From G965247475 sp965247475 (GTDB lineage: Bacteria > Chloroflexota > UBA11872): a stretch of 64,000 bases of DNA. The stretch lies in assembly GCA_965247475.1 (NCBI GenBank), contig OZ252016.1:1178001-1242000 (forward strand). Direction: 5' to 3'. Below, in pieces: positions 52,709-61,263 of this stretch; position 1 is the first letter of the stretch; each line of letters starts with the position of its first letter. The position numbers were made by a program, and so were the translations under genes. Below the pieces are notes generated by a model that saw only the letters and a list, made by a program, of their open reading frames with translations, was not told the origin of the DNA and made no database searches.

Positions 52709-53452
52709 CTAGCGCAGCGCGTGCGGTTCGGTCGGCGTGTAGCCGGACGGTTCCAGTACGACGATCGTCGGCTCGGCGTCCGCGCCGGCGTCAAGCGGGA
52801 AAGCCACGGTGCTGCGTCGGGCCAGCACCACCGGATCGCGCGAGCGGCGCTTGAGCAGCGTCTCCACCTTGGTCATCGAGCGGAGCTGGCCGACCACGGG
52901 CGCCAGGCCGTAGTGCATGGGGACGACCCAGCGAGGCTTCAGAAACTCGATCATCGGATCGAGCTCCTCGTGATCGAGCACCAGGCCCTCACCGGCCAGC
53001 GCGAGCAGCAGGTCGGCGCGGCCCTGGAACGGCGCCAGGTCGTCGTCCGGCAGCCCATAACCGACATCGCCCATGTGCATGATCCAAATGCCGCCGACCT
53101 TGAATGCGTACAGCGCGTTTTCCTTCATGCCCTCGGGATGATCGGGAATCTCGGTGGCGCCGACCGCGACCACGGGCTCGCCATTCAGTTCCGCTGAGCT
53201 GCGGCCTTCGGCCACGTCCAGGGCATTGATGACCCGCGGCTCGCCTTCGATCAGGTCGATGTTGGAGTGGGCCGTATCAGTGAGCGAGCTGGCGATCACG
53301 ATCTCCGCGGTCAATCGGTGCGCCAGCTCGTCGGGATCGGTCAGGCCGAGCACCTCTGGCGTGTACGGGTCGGTCGCGATGACCGGTCCCCCGTCCTCCC
53401 AGATCCGGAAGCACGCCAGCCCGACCCATTCCACGTGAACGGCCACGGTCAA
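52709..53452 (-). CDS. metallo-beta-lactamase-fold protein with altered metal site (UlaG-like)
   Basis: A 247-residue protein with the beta-lactamase fold: VEWVGLACFRIWEDGGPVIATDP at the start, HMGDVGYGLP and VVPMHYGLAPV later, as in UlaG-type hydrolases. The HxHxDH motif is replaced by SSLTDTAHSN, keeping only the last histidine. Two metal-1 histidines and the aspartate are therefore missing, while the HxGD and MHYG positions remain. It may bind one metal or none. It overlaps the isomerase-like gene upstream by 4 bases, so they are translated together. Confidence 0.78.
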   Translation of the reverse strand: MTVAVHVEWVGLACFRIWEDGGPVIATDPYTPEVLGLTDPDELAHRLTAEIVIASSLTDTAHSNIDLIEGEPRVINALDVAEGRSSAELNGEPVVAVGATEIPDHPEGMKENALYAFKVGGIWIMHMGDVGYGLPDDDLAPFQGRADLLLALAGEGLVLDHEELDPMIEFLKPRWVVPMHYGLAPVVGQLRSMTKVETLLKRRSRDPVVLARRSTVAFPLDAGADAEPTIVVLEPSGYTPTEPHALR

Positions 53453-54453
53453 TCCTCCTCGGAGGTCATGGCGAAGTCACCGGCGCGCTTGATGCCGGCA
53501 ATCTCCCACCACTTCGGCCCTACGGGTCGCTCGAGCATTATCGGCTTGAGAAACGCAACCGCCTTCTCGACACCCTCGAGCGGATCGAAGTACTCCGACT
53601 CACTCTCGATCGAGACGACGTGGTCATAGCCGATCAGCCGAAGCGTCGCGACGAACTCGCGCCAGAATTCCTCGGCGTGCCCCCAGCCCGGGATCGTATA
53701 GGTCCAGGACCGGCTGGCCGGATCCTCGACGGAGGTGGTGTCGAACATTCCCCGCACCCGGGCGTGATGCGCGTGAATCAGTGTGTCCTTGGCGTGGATG
53801 TGCTGAACCAGCGGTCCCAAGACGCGCAGCGCCTCGATTGGATCGATGCCCTGGTACCACATGTGCGAGGTGTCGAAGTTGCACGCGGCCACCGGGCCGA
53901 GCTCGTCGCGGAGGCGCTTGAGGGTGATCGGGTTGTGCACCATGTCGCCGCCGTGCATCTCGAAGCACAGCGTCACCCCATTGTCGGCCGCGATCTTCGA
54001 GTGCTCGCGCCAGTAGGGGAGCAACCGCTGCTCCCATTGCCACTCGACGGTGTCGCGCAGGTACGCCCACTCGGCAAAGGCCACCCAATTCGGCGCCGTG
54101 TCGCCCTCGGCGCCCTCGGGCAAACCGGACAGGAGCGTCATGCGGGTGAGCCCGGCCATCCCCATGAACTCGCACGCTTGACGGAACTGCCGCGAATATT
54201 CGGCCGCCGCCCGCTTATCCGGCGTGAGCGGAGCGCCGTGCCCGATCATGGCGCTGATCTCGAGATCGTTTCGCTCGAACGCCTCGAGCCAGCGCCGAAT
54301 CTCGCCCTTGTCCTTGACGAGTTTCTCGCGGTCGCAGTACTCGGGCTGGCTGCCGAGCCCACACACGCCAACCTCGAGCGCGCGCAGGCCGATATCGTGC
54401 GCGAACTTCAGCCCATCCTCGAACTCGAACTCCATGAGGTTGTGGGCAATCAC
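53449..54453 (-). CDS. sugar phosphate isomerase/epimerase-like TIM barrel
   Basis: A 334-residue xylose-isomerase-like TIM barrel. DIGLRALEVGVCGLGSQPEYC, LCFEMHGGDMVHNPITLKRL (metal-binding Glu), AACNFDTSHMWYQGIDP and VQHIHAKDTL, then VVSIESESEYFDP, cover the usual metal-ligand positions. Members isomerise or epimerise sugars or inositol derivatives, or are hydrolases, so the reaction cannot be fixed. The following aldolase and dehydrogenases point to sugar-acid or polyol catabolism. Confidence 0.85.
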   Translation of the reverse strand: MIAHNLMEFEFEDGLKFAHDIGLRALEVGVCGLGSQPEYCDREKLVKDKGEIRRWLEAFERNDLEISAMIGHGAPLTPDKRAAAEYSRQFRQACEFMGMAGLTRMTLLSGLPEGAEGDTAPNWVAFAEWAYLRDTVEWQWEQRLLPYWREHSKIAADNGVTLCFEMHGGDMVHNPITLKRLRDELGPVAACNFDTSHMWYQGIDPIEALRVLGPLVQHIHAKDTLIHAHHARVRGMFDTTSVEDPASRSWTYTIPGWGHAEEFWREFVATLRLIGYDHVVSIESESEYFDPLEGVEKAVAFLKPIMLERPVGPKWWEIAGIKRAGDFAMTSEED

Positions 54454-54499
54454 GCCAAGCTTCGTGTCTGTGCCTCCTCATCGGGCGCACGGCGCCTCA

Positions 54500-55279
54500 T
54501 TACGACTGCTCGAGGGTCTCGCGCAACGACGCCAGCGCACCGGCGAGCGCCCGTCGCTTGAGCGCCAAATCGACGCCCACGAACATGAGCCGCACGCCCA
54601 TCTCCGCAAATTGGCGGGCTTGCGCGGCGTCGGTTGCGCTCATCGAGGCGATCTTCCCGGACTCGACCGTCGCGCGCAGCACGCGCTCGATCTTGGGCGT
54701 GAGCTGGGCCTGCGCGTCGGCCGCCTCGAGCCCGAGGCTCGTGGACCAATCGAGCACTCCCACCGTGACGATATCGACCCCATCGACCCGCAGGATCGCG
54801 TCGAGCTCCTCGAATCCCTGATCGCTCTCGATCATGACCATCAGGTGCGTCGCCGCGTTGATCGCCTGCTGCGCCTCGATGAGGCTCCCGCCGGCCGCGT
54901 GTTCCATGCCCGCCGCCGTGGTGGAGACGCCGCGCTCGCCCAGCGGCGGGTACTTGCCGAGCCGCACGAGCTCGGCCGCCTCATCCGCGCTCCGCACATC
55001 CGGCAGATTGATGATCTGAATGCCGGCGTCGAGCAGCCGCTGCACGTGGGTGCGCGTGAGCTCCGGAATCCGGACCAATGGCACCATCCCAAGCTGCGCC
55101 GCGGTTCGTCCAAGCCGCATCACTTCGTGCTCGGACGGCGCCCCGTGCTCCATGTCCAGGAACACGACGTGATAGCCGGTCTGCGCCATGAGCTCCATGT
55201 CGGCGCCGGTGGCATCCCGGCAGATGAGCCCGTAAAGGACTGGGTTCGCCGCCAGAAGCTCGGTCAGCCGGTCGTTCAC
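54500..55279 (-). CDS. HpcH/HpaI aldolase family protein
   Basis: A 259-residue class II pyruvate aldolase-like protein. VLYGLICRDATGADMELMAQTGYHVVFLDMEHG includes the conserved DxEHG, read here in two blocks. MVPLVRIPELTRTHVQRLLDAGIQIINLP contains the substrate-binding arginine and VMIESDQGFEELDAIL the metal-binding glutamate. Family members cleave 2-keto-3-deoxy or 4-hydroxy-2-oxo acids to pyruvate and an aldehyde. The next gene upstream is divergent with a gap of 218 bases. Confidence 0.87.
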   Translation of the reverse strand: MNDRLTELLAANPVLYGLICRDATGADMELMAQTGYHVVFLDMEHGAPSEHEVMRLGRTAAQLGMVPLVRIPELTRTHVQRLLDAGIQIINLPDVRSADEAAELVRLGKYPPLGERGVSTTAAGMEHAAGGSLIEAQQAINAATHLMVMIESDQGFEELDAILRVDGVDIVTVGVLDWSTSLGLEAADAQAQLTPKIERVLRATVESGKIASMSATDAAQARQFAEMGVRLMFVGVDLALKRRALAGALASLRETLEQS

Positions 55280-55497
55280 GCGCTCCAGCTCCTCATCGCC
55301 GCCCTATCGCTTTCCCGCCGCCCGCCAAGGCGCGCCGGGCGGTCCGCGCCATGTCGCGACCGGCCCATGTATGAAGTCCGGGAAGATAACAGGTTCGGCG
55401 GTCCTGGCGTCAATGCGTCCCCGGCCGAGTGCGGGTTCGCCCGACTCCGCCGCCGCGTACCATGCGCACGCCACCCGGTCTGACACGGTCTTTTCCC

Positions 55498-56559
55498 ATG
55501 CCAAGCTTCCCAGTCGAGGGTCTCACCGAGGCATCGCGACGCGTCCTCCTGGCCGCCGGAGCGCCGGACGATATCGCCGACCAGCTTGCTCGCTGGCTTG
55601 CCAACTCGAACCTCGCCGGCCATCCGTCGCACGGATTCCAGCGGATCCCCGAGTACGTGGGGCGGATCTTTGACGGCGTCATCAAACCCGCGGAGCGCCC
55701 GGAGATCGTGTCGGAGACCGATACCACCGTCCTCCTCAACGGCAACCTGGGCTTCGGTCACTTCGCGGCCGAGCTGCTCATCCGCGAGGTGGCGGCCAAG
55801 GCCAAGCAGTCGCGGGTCGCCGTTGGCGGCATGACCAACGTGACCCACATCGGCCGCCTCGGCGAGTGGGGCGAGCTGGGGGCCGAGCTCGGCGTGATCT
55901 CGTTCCTGTTCATGGGATGGGAGGTGGGGGCCGGCTCGATCGCGGCCCCGTTCGGCGGCGCGGAGCGGCGGCTCAGCACGAACCCGCTGGTGTTTGGCGC
56001 GCCCGCGGCGGACGGCGACCGGATGCTCATTGACATCGCGACAACCGCGTCGGCCGAGGGCAAGGTGCGGGTGTACCGCGACAAGGGCCAGCCGGTGCCG
56101 GACGACTGGCTGCTGGACGCGGACGGACGGCCCACCAACGACCCCGCAACGCTCTACGAGGGCGGGATGATGCTGCCCTTCGGCGGTCACAAGGGGTACG
56201 CCATCGGTGCGATGGTCTCCGTGCTCGGCGCGAACCTGGTGGGCTCGGCCGTGTCCGAAGATGAGGGCGCCGGCGGGCTCGCGCTGGCCATCGATCCAGC
56301 GGCGTTCGGCGATCCGGACGCCGTGCGCCGCGGGATTCGCACCAGCCTCGAACGCTTGCGCCACACGCGCCCGGCCGAGGGCTTCACCGAGGTGCAGGTG
56401 CCGGGCGACTTCGAGCGCGCATCGCGCCGAGCCGCCGTCGGGAAGCCGCTCGACATCCCCGATTCGACGTGGGACCTCTACCTCGCGAGCGCCGAGCGCG
56501 TGGGTCTGTCGGCCGCCGAGGTAGACGCCATCGCCCGCGGGCCGGCCGCTACGCGGTAA
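55498..56559 (+). CDS. Ldh-family (malate/L-lactate-type) NAD(P)-dependent oxidoreductase
   Basis: A 353-residue type-2 malate/lactate dehydrogenase family protein, read from the ATG at 55498 (MPSFPVEGLTEASRRVLLAAG). NSNLAGHPSHGFQRIPEYVGRI has the catalytic His. THIGRLGEWGELGAELGVISF and the NAD region LPFGGHKGYAIGAMVSVL are typical. It reduces a 2-oxo acid or oxidises a 2-hydroxy acid. Its 3' end overlaps the 3' end of the convergent DapA-like gene by 11 bases. In-frame ATGs further upstream would add a Pro/Arg-rich tail. Confidence 0.88.
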   Translation: MPSFPVEGLTEASRRVLLAAGAPDDIADQLARWLANSNLAGHPSHGFQRIPEYVGRIFDGVIKPAERPEIVSETDTTVLLNGNLGFGHFAAELLIREVAAKAKQSRVAVGGMTNVTHIGRLGEWGELGAELGVISFLFMGWEVGAGSIAAPFGGAERRLSTNPLVFGAPAADGDRMLIDIATTASAEGKVRVYRDKGQPVPDDWLLDADGRPTNDPATLYEGGMMLPFGGHKGYAIGAMVSVLGANLVGSAVSEDEGAGGLALAIDPAAFGDPDAVRRGIRTSLERLRHTRPAEGFTEVQVPGDFERASRRAAVGKPLDIPDSTWDLYLASAERVGLSAAEVDAIARGPAATR

Positions 56560-57481
56560 CCGGCTCGCGCGCGCCCGTGTACTTGGCCGGAATAGCGTTG
56601 ACCAGATCGATCAGGTGTTGCCGGTGCGGCTCCGGCATTCGCAGCAGCGGCATGCTCACGTGCTCCTCGCAGAGCCCGAGCGCTGCCATCACCACCTTGC
56701 CCGAGGGCGCGCCGTATCCGTCGATGGCGATCGCAATCGGCATCACGGCCTTCTGAAGCTCCAGCGCCGTTTCAAGGTCGCCGGCCTGCAGCGCCCCGTA
56801 CATATCCGCGAAGAGCCTGGGCATGAACGCGGATTCGGGCGAGCAGGAGCCGGCCGCGCCGACCTGATAGGAGGCAGCGAACATCTTGCCCTCGGCCAGC
56901 AGCACGTCGAAGTCCGCGCCCTGTTCCTCGGCGCTCCAGATCATCGATTGCGCCACTCGCAGGTCCATCGTCGAGGCCTTGATGCCGCGCACCTTCGGGT
57001 GCGTCGCAAGGCGTCGAATCACCTCCGGAACCACCCCCGCCTTGACGTTCGGGTACTTGGCGTCGTGGAAGTAGATGACGACCGGGAGCTTCGATGCCTC
57101 GACCACGGTCTCGTAGTGGGCCACCAGCTCGGCGTCCTTCATCTTGTAGTAGTAGGGCTCGGTGATGTGCACGCCGTCGGCGCCGGCGTCGGCCGCCCGG
57201 TCGATGTTCTCGATGGTCGCGCGCGTGCTCACGTCGCCGCATCCGGTGACGAACGGGACGCGGCCGTCGGACACCTCACGCGTGATCTCGATCACACGTC
57301 GGTGGACCTCCGGCGCGAGATTGGGACCCTCGCCTCGAGTGCCCAGCATGAACAAGCCGTCCACGCCGCCGCCGATCACGTACTCCAAGATCCGCCGCAT
57401 GCCCGCTTCGTCCACCTGCTCGTCCGCCGTCAGCGCCGTCGGGACGATCGGCCATACGCCGCGATACGCAAAGTCAGCCAT
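56549..57481 (-). CDS. DapA-family aldolase/lyase (not clearly DHDPS)
   Basis: A 310-residue class I aldolase of the dihydrodipicolinate synthase/N-acetylneuraminate lyase family. The Schiff-base lysine is Lys168 (RGIKASTMDLR) and the conserved tyrosine is in LPVVIYFHD. FMLGTRGEGPNLA replaces the usual GTTGE carboxylate-binding motif, and the typical YYN near 137 is altered. Such changes suggest a catabolic aldolase, for example on 2-keto-3-deoxy sugar acids, rather than lysine synthesis. It is surrounded by oxidoreductases. Confidence 0.85.
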   Translation of the reverse strand: MADFAYRGVWPIVPTALTADEQVDEAGMRRILEYVIGGGVDGLFMLGTRGEGPNLAPEVHRRVIEITREVSDGRVPFVTGCGDVSTRATIENIDRAADAGADGVHITEPYYYKMKDAELVAHYETVVEASKLPVVIYFHDAKYPNVKAGVVPEVIRRLATHPKVRGIKASTMDLRVAQSMIWSAEEQGADFDVLLAEGKMFAASYQVGAAGSCSPESAFMPRLFADMYGALQAGDLETALELQKAVMPIAIAIDGYGAPSGKVVMAALGLCEEHVSMPLLRMPEPHRQHLIDLVNAIPAKYTGAREPVTA

Positions 57482-57554
57482 AGGGTTCCCGGTCTTTCGG
57501 AATGTGCGCGCTGCCTTGGGCGGCGCGCCGCACGCGTCTCTGAAGTACGGGCGA

Positions 57555-58760
57555 CTATATCACCGAGGCAGAATCGTACGCCGATGGGCCGATCCCGGAA
57601 CCCGGGACGATGGTCGATTTCACGGTCTCGAGATTCATGGCGCGGGCGATTGCGTCGGCAACGCCCTGCTCCGTGAGCGGGAACGTGCGCTGCATCATCG
57701 ACCAGTCGTAGCCGGCCTGGACGGCGTGCAGGTCGCGCATCGCCTGGCCCACCTCAGCGGGCGTGAAGGCCCAACTCCCCAGGATCTGGACCTCCTTGAC
57801 GCACATCCGATGCCAGTTGCTCTCGTAGCTGCCGGCGTCGGTGAACTGCCCCATCTCCACGAAGGTGCCGCCGTCGCGGAGCATCTCGATGCCCTCCGGT
57901 CCCGCGCTCGGATTGCCGGTCGCGTCCACGACGAGATCGGCGCCGTGGCCGCCCACCGCTTCGCGCACCGCGCGAATCCGATCATCCGGCGACCGGAGCT
58001 CGTCGATCGAGACGGTCGCGTCCGCGCCAAAGGCACGGCAGATCGCCAACCGCGGCTGCTCCGGTGCGCCGACGACCACCACAGTGGCCGCGCGGCGCGC
58101 CCGCGCGGCCACCACCGCGAGCAGACCGATCGGGCCCGAGCCCTGGATCACGACGGAATCGCCGGGCTGGAAACCCTCGTCCCCCAATGACTGCGCTCGG
58201 TTGAATGCGCGGGTGACGGAGGCAAAGGGCTCGACGAGCGTGCCCACCATCAGCGGCATGTCGTCGGGCAGGCGGTACAGCTTGGTCGCGGGAAATGCCT
58301 CCAGATCAAGGAATACGGCGTCGGCCCAGCCGCCCCACAGGTGCGGAGGCCGCTCGTACGGGATCTTGCGGCCGTAGTAGGTCGGGTTGAGGCATCGGTT
58401 TGCGCGGGACGGGTAGTTGACGCAGTAGTCACACGTCCCGCACGCCATGAGCGGCGGGATCATCACGCGGTCGCCCTTGCCGATCGGCTGGCCGAGATAG
58501 TCGGTGGCGAGCTCCGGCCCAACCTCCTCCAGCACGCCCGCGAGCTCATGGCCGAGCGTGAGCGGCCACGGGAGCCGGTCGGGCCAGTGGCCGCGCAGAA
58601 TGTGGAGGTCGGTCCCGCACACACCGCACGCCGCGATCCGTATCAAGGCGCCCTTCGGCGGGACGACGGGTCGGGGCACGGTGCGCAGCACGGGCGGGCT
58701 GCCGGGTCCGTCGAATGTGACGACCCGAATCTCGCTGGCGAGATTCTCGGATTCAGGCAT
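57555..58760 (-). CDS. zinc-dependent medium-chain alcohol dehydrogenase
   Basis: A 401-residue MDR dehydrogenase from the ATG at 58760 (MPESENLASEIRVV). Catalytic zinc ligands are C48 (CGVCGTDLH) and H71-E72 (LTLGHELAGVLEEVG). Structural zinc ligands C107, C110, C113 and C123 are intact (ACGTCDYC). The NAD site is VVIQGSGPIGLLAVVAARA. The family includes sorbitol, threonine and polyol dehydrogenases; WYESNWHRM-like C-terminal features do not fix the substrate. With the aldolases nearby, a polyol or sugar acid is likely. Confidence 0.9.
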   Translation of the reverse strand: MPESENLASEIRVVTFDGPGSPPVLRTVPRPVVPPKGALIRIAACGVCGTDLHILRGHWPDRLPWPLTLGHELAGVLEEVGPELATDYLGQPIGKGDRVMIPPLMACGTCDYCVNYPSRANRCLNPTYYGRKIPYERPPHLWGGWADAVFLDLEAFPATKLYRLPDDMPLMVGTLVEPFASVTRAFNRAQSLGDEGFQPGDSVVIQGSGPIGLLAVVAARARRAATVVVVGAPEQPRLAICRAFGADATVSIDELRSPDDRIRAVREAVGGHGADLVVDATGNPSAGPEGIEMLRDGGTFVEMGQFTDAGSYESNWHRMCVKEVQILGSWAFTPAEVGQAMRDLHAVQAGYDWSMMQRTFPLTEQGVADAIARAMNLETVKSTIVPGSGIGPSAYDSASVI

Positions 58761-58883
58761 GGCGCGGCTTGTCGGCACGGAACGCCGCGTGCGGCGCCGG
58801 TCGGGCAACGCCGGCGGCGGCCCGGCAGTGCGCCTGAAGTCTACGCGAGTCGGCGAGGCGCCGGATCGGCCGCGGGTGCGGCG

Positions 58884-59771
58884 CTATGGCGCAAGCGACG
58901 CGGTCGAAAAGACGACGTGGAACGGCACGCAGTAGATCACCACACTGGCGTACTCGGTGATGACCGTCTGTCTCGGCAGATCGATCTGGTAATTCTGATT
59001 GCCCTTGTTGCCCTTCAGCGGGCCGAGGTCGAGGTATTTGCCCAGCTCATCGCTGCGGGCCGGCGCCAGGTGTGACGAAAGCAGGACGCTGAGCGCCGGG
59101 CCGTTGGTAACGGCAAAGTCCTCCAACCGCAGCGTGAGCATCCCATCGCCGGTCTGGTAGATCGTCGCCGTCCCCTCCCCCAGGTGGAACGAGTCGGCGT
59201 CCACGAATGCGCCTTTGAGTACGGCCACCGGCCCCGCGGGCGGGGGCGGCGCTTCCGGTGCCGCGGCGGTCGGTGTCGGCGCCGGCGTCGCGGCAGTCGG
59301 TGTCGGCTCGGGCGGTGCGGCCGTCGGTGTCGCCGCGGATGCCGCGACGGTCGGCTGGGGCGCCGGCGTCGCGGTCGGTGCCGCGGTGGTTGGTGTCGGA
59401 GCAGGGGCGGCGGCCGTTGGTGTCGGCTCCGGCGCCGCGGCTGTCGGCATCGGCTCGTCCATCGTGTCACCCGGGAGCATGGCGGCGGCCGTCATGACCT
59501 TTTCCGCAACCTCGGCGCGATCTTCCACCGACAACGCCTGGATCGTCCCGTCACTCGGCATGGCCGCCTCGAACGCGGCCTCGAGGGCCTCGACTTCCGC
59601 CGGGGGCATATCGTCCATTTCCGCCTGCGTTGGCACGTCAAACGGAAAGGCTTCGTCGACGACGGTGTCAACGAACAGCGGCGAGATGAGCCACCAAGCG
59701 ATCGCGGCGGCTCCTGCCGCGAGCACAAGGCCAGTTGCCGCGATTACGCGCCGTCGGGTTGTTGCAAGCAT
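58884..59771 (-). CDS. membrane-anchored DM13-domain protein with Pro/Thr/Ala linker
   Basis: A 295-residue protein from the ATG at 59771, which has GGAGG about six bases upstream. A basic start (MLATTRRRV) and helix (residues 9-30) anchor it. Residues 40-108 are acidic. Residues 110-180 are a low-complexity linker of PTPTAAAPEPTPT-type units. Residues 181-295 form a DM13 domain: VLKGAFVDADSFHLGEGTA, GPALSVLLSSHLAP, and ASVVIYCVPFHVVFS with the conserved CxPF-like cysteine. DM13 domains are proposed to act in redox or electron transfer. Confidence 0.85.
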   Translation of the reverse strand: MLATTRRRVIAATGLVLAAGAAAIAWWLISPLFVDTVVDEAFPFDVPTQAEMDDMPPAEVEALEAAFEAAMPSDGTIQALSVEDRAEVAEKVMTAAAMLPGDTMDEPMPTAAAPEPTPTAAAPAPTPTTAAPTATPAPQPTVAASAATPTAAPPEPTPTAATPAPTPTAAAPEAPPPPAGPVAVLKGAFVDADSFHLGEGTATIYQTGDGMLTLRLEDFAVTNGPALSVLLSSHLAPARSDELGKYLDLGPLKGNKGNQNYQIDLPRQTVITEYASVVIYCVPFHVVFSTASLAP

Positions 59772-59830
59772 GCCGATCCTCCGCCACCTGCTACGGCCGC
59801 CGCGCGTGTTTGGATTCTCCGGGGGCGGGC

Positions 59831-60436
59831 CTAGTTGATTTCGATCCAGGTCTCGGCGAACGCGAGAATACCGCTCTTCATCGGGCGGCCCCAGTTCTCC
59901 TCGTCGTACATCCGCCCCGGCACCCGACGGCCATCGACGTGGAGCGCGACTTCGTCCGTCTGCACGACCGACGCGAAGACCTCGACGTTTCGATCCGGCG
60001 ACCGCTGGCCGACGATCTCGACATAGAACGGGTCGGACCCGTCGCTGCGCCAGCGGATGGACACATCGACACCGCCGCCGCTGATTCTCTCGGTCCACGC
60101 GACGGGAAGCTCCGACTGCGACTCGAAGCTCGCGCCTTCCACGACTGCCAGGTCGTCCATCGCGGGCAGGGCCTTGTACCGATCCATGGTCATGAGATAG
60201 GAGGCGGTCAACCAATCCGCCAGCGGCCGGTTATCGGTAAAGCACGCGTTTGGCGCACCCGGCTGGGCAAGCCGCGGGAGGATGAACGCCGCGTGTCCCG
60301 ACCCATGCTCCGAGACCTCAACGCGGAAGTAGTTGATGAGGGCCGTGTCGGGACCGTCGGGGTCGGCCCGCAGGCGCGCCACGTGGTTGTCTCCCGACAT
60401 GATGATCCGGCCCGGATTCACGACAGGGCGAGACAT
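59831..60436 (-). CDS. protein of unknown function (201 residues)
   Basis: The ATG at 60436 is preceded by GGGGAGAGG, a good ribosome-binding site; the frame further upstream is dismissed. The protein has no signal peptide or membrane segment. It is rich in beta-type sequence and contains ISGGGVDVSIRWRSDGSDPF, VEVFASVVQTDEVALHVDG and ENWGRPMKSGILAFAETWIE. One cysteine is present. I recognise no family. It lies between the DM13 gene and a divergent lipoprotein gene and may be co-transcribed with the former. Confidence 0.7.
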   Translation of the reverse strand: MSRPVVNPGRIIMSGDNHVARLRADPDGPDTALINYFRVEVSEHGSGHAAFILPRLAQPGAPNACFTDNRPLADWLTASYLMTMDRYKALPAMDDLAVVEGASFESQSELPVAWTERISGGGVDVSIRWRSDGSDPFYVEIVGQRSPDRNVEVFASVVQTDEVALHVDGRRVPGRMYDEENWGRPMKSGILAFAETWIEIN

Positions 60437-60566
60437 CGTCCTCTCCCCGCTGGGATATTCGCCGCGCATGGTATTGGAATCGCGTCGAGCGCGGGTCGGG
60501 GCGCGGTAACCTTGAGGCCGTCCCGGCAGTTCACGTCGGCGGGGCGCCGATCGCGAGGTCAACCGG

Positions 60567-61157
60567 ATGCGCACGCAAAACGTGGCTCGACGCTTTGTCT
60601 CACTCGTAGCCGCCGGGGTGCTGATGCTCGGTCTCGCCGCCGCCGCGGCGGGCTGCGGCGACGACTCCGCGGGATCCGCCGGATCCGTGGGAACGGACAC
60701 CGTCAATTTCGAGGTCACGGCGCCCACCGGTCCGGACTCCATCGAATCGCTGCGGGCACGCGCGCAGTACTACCTCACCGAAGCCGATGCCGGACGCCTG
60801 ATCGAGACCATCGTCTTCCGTGTGGACCTGCTCGATCGGGAAAAGGTCGGCGTGCTGATCGAACTCGAGGGCGACGACGCCTCAACGCTGCGGTGGCGCT
60901 TCGCCGAGAAGCCACCGGCCCATCTGGTCGAGTGGTTCGGCGTCGACGGCGTCCCCGCATTCGAGACGGACGGCCTGATCGGCGATCCCACGACCGCGAC
61001 CAAGGTGCTCGAGATTCGGGCTGTCGCGGTCGCGAGGGTGCCGATCGTGTTCGAGCTGGTCGAGCGCGACCCGGCGCTGCGCACCGGGCCGTCGGCGAAG
61101 CAGCTCACCTTCGATTTTCAGTTTCTTCAGAACACCTCAGTGCGCTCGGGCGTATAG
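60567..61157 (+). CDS. lipoprotein of unknown function, paralogue A
   Basis: A 196-residue lipoprotein with a signal MRTQNVARRFVSLVAAGVLM and a lipobox AAGC, followed by a short Gly/Ser linker. The mature part includes SIESLRARAQYYLTEADAGR, RWRFAEKPPAHLVEWFGVD and GLIGDPTTATKVLEIRAVAV. The protein at 61421-61993 is its close paralogue, on the opposite strand. I do not recognise the family. The mature part is mostly beta-type and may be an envelope-associated binding or inhibitor-like domain. Confidence 0.75.
   Translation: MRTQNVARRFVSLVAAGVLMLGLAAAAAGCGDDSAGSAGSVGTDTVNFEVTAPTGPDSIESLRARAQYYLTEADAGRLIETIVFRVDLLDREKVGVLIELEGDDASTLRWRFAEKPPAHLVEWFGVDGVPAFETDGLIGDPTTATKVLEIRAVAVARVPIVFELVERDPALRTGPSAKQLTFDFQFLQNTSVRSGV
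60891..61013 (+). repeat. inverted repeat arm A (within lipoprotein gene)
   Basis: These 123 bases are repeated in inverse orientation at 61583-61705, with about eleven mismatches counted by eye. They encode the RWRFAE...TKVLE block shared by the two lipoproteins. The two arms face each other across about 570 bases, which could allow inversion or gene conversion. Confidence 0.8.
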
Positions 61158-61207
61158 CCGCCCGCGTCTCCCGGCCCACGCCCCGCCACGCCGGCACCGG
61201 TCCGGCA

Positions 61208-61225
61208 CCCCGGCGCACGCCGGGG
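61208..61225. repeat. REP-like palindrome
   Basis: CCCCGGCG and CGCCGGGG flank a CA dinucleotide, matching the core of the palindrome at 49956-49975. A second small hairpin, GCCCAGG/CCTGGGC, directly follows (61225-61240). Both lie between the converging lipoprotein genes. Confidence 0.6.
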
Positions 61226-61263
61226 CCCAGGGGCCTGGGCAGCAGACACCGCACTCGTTCTGG

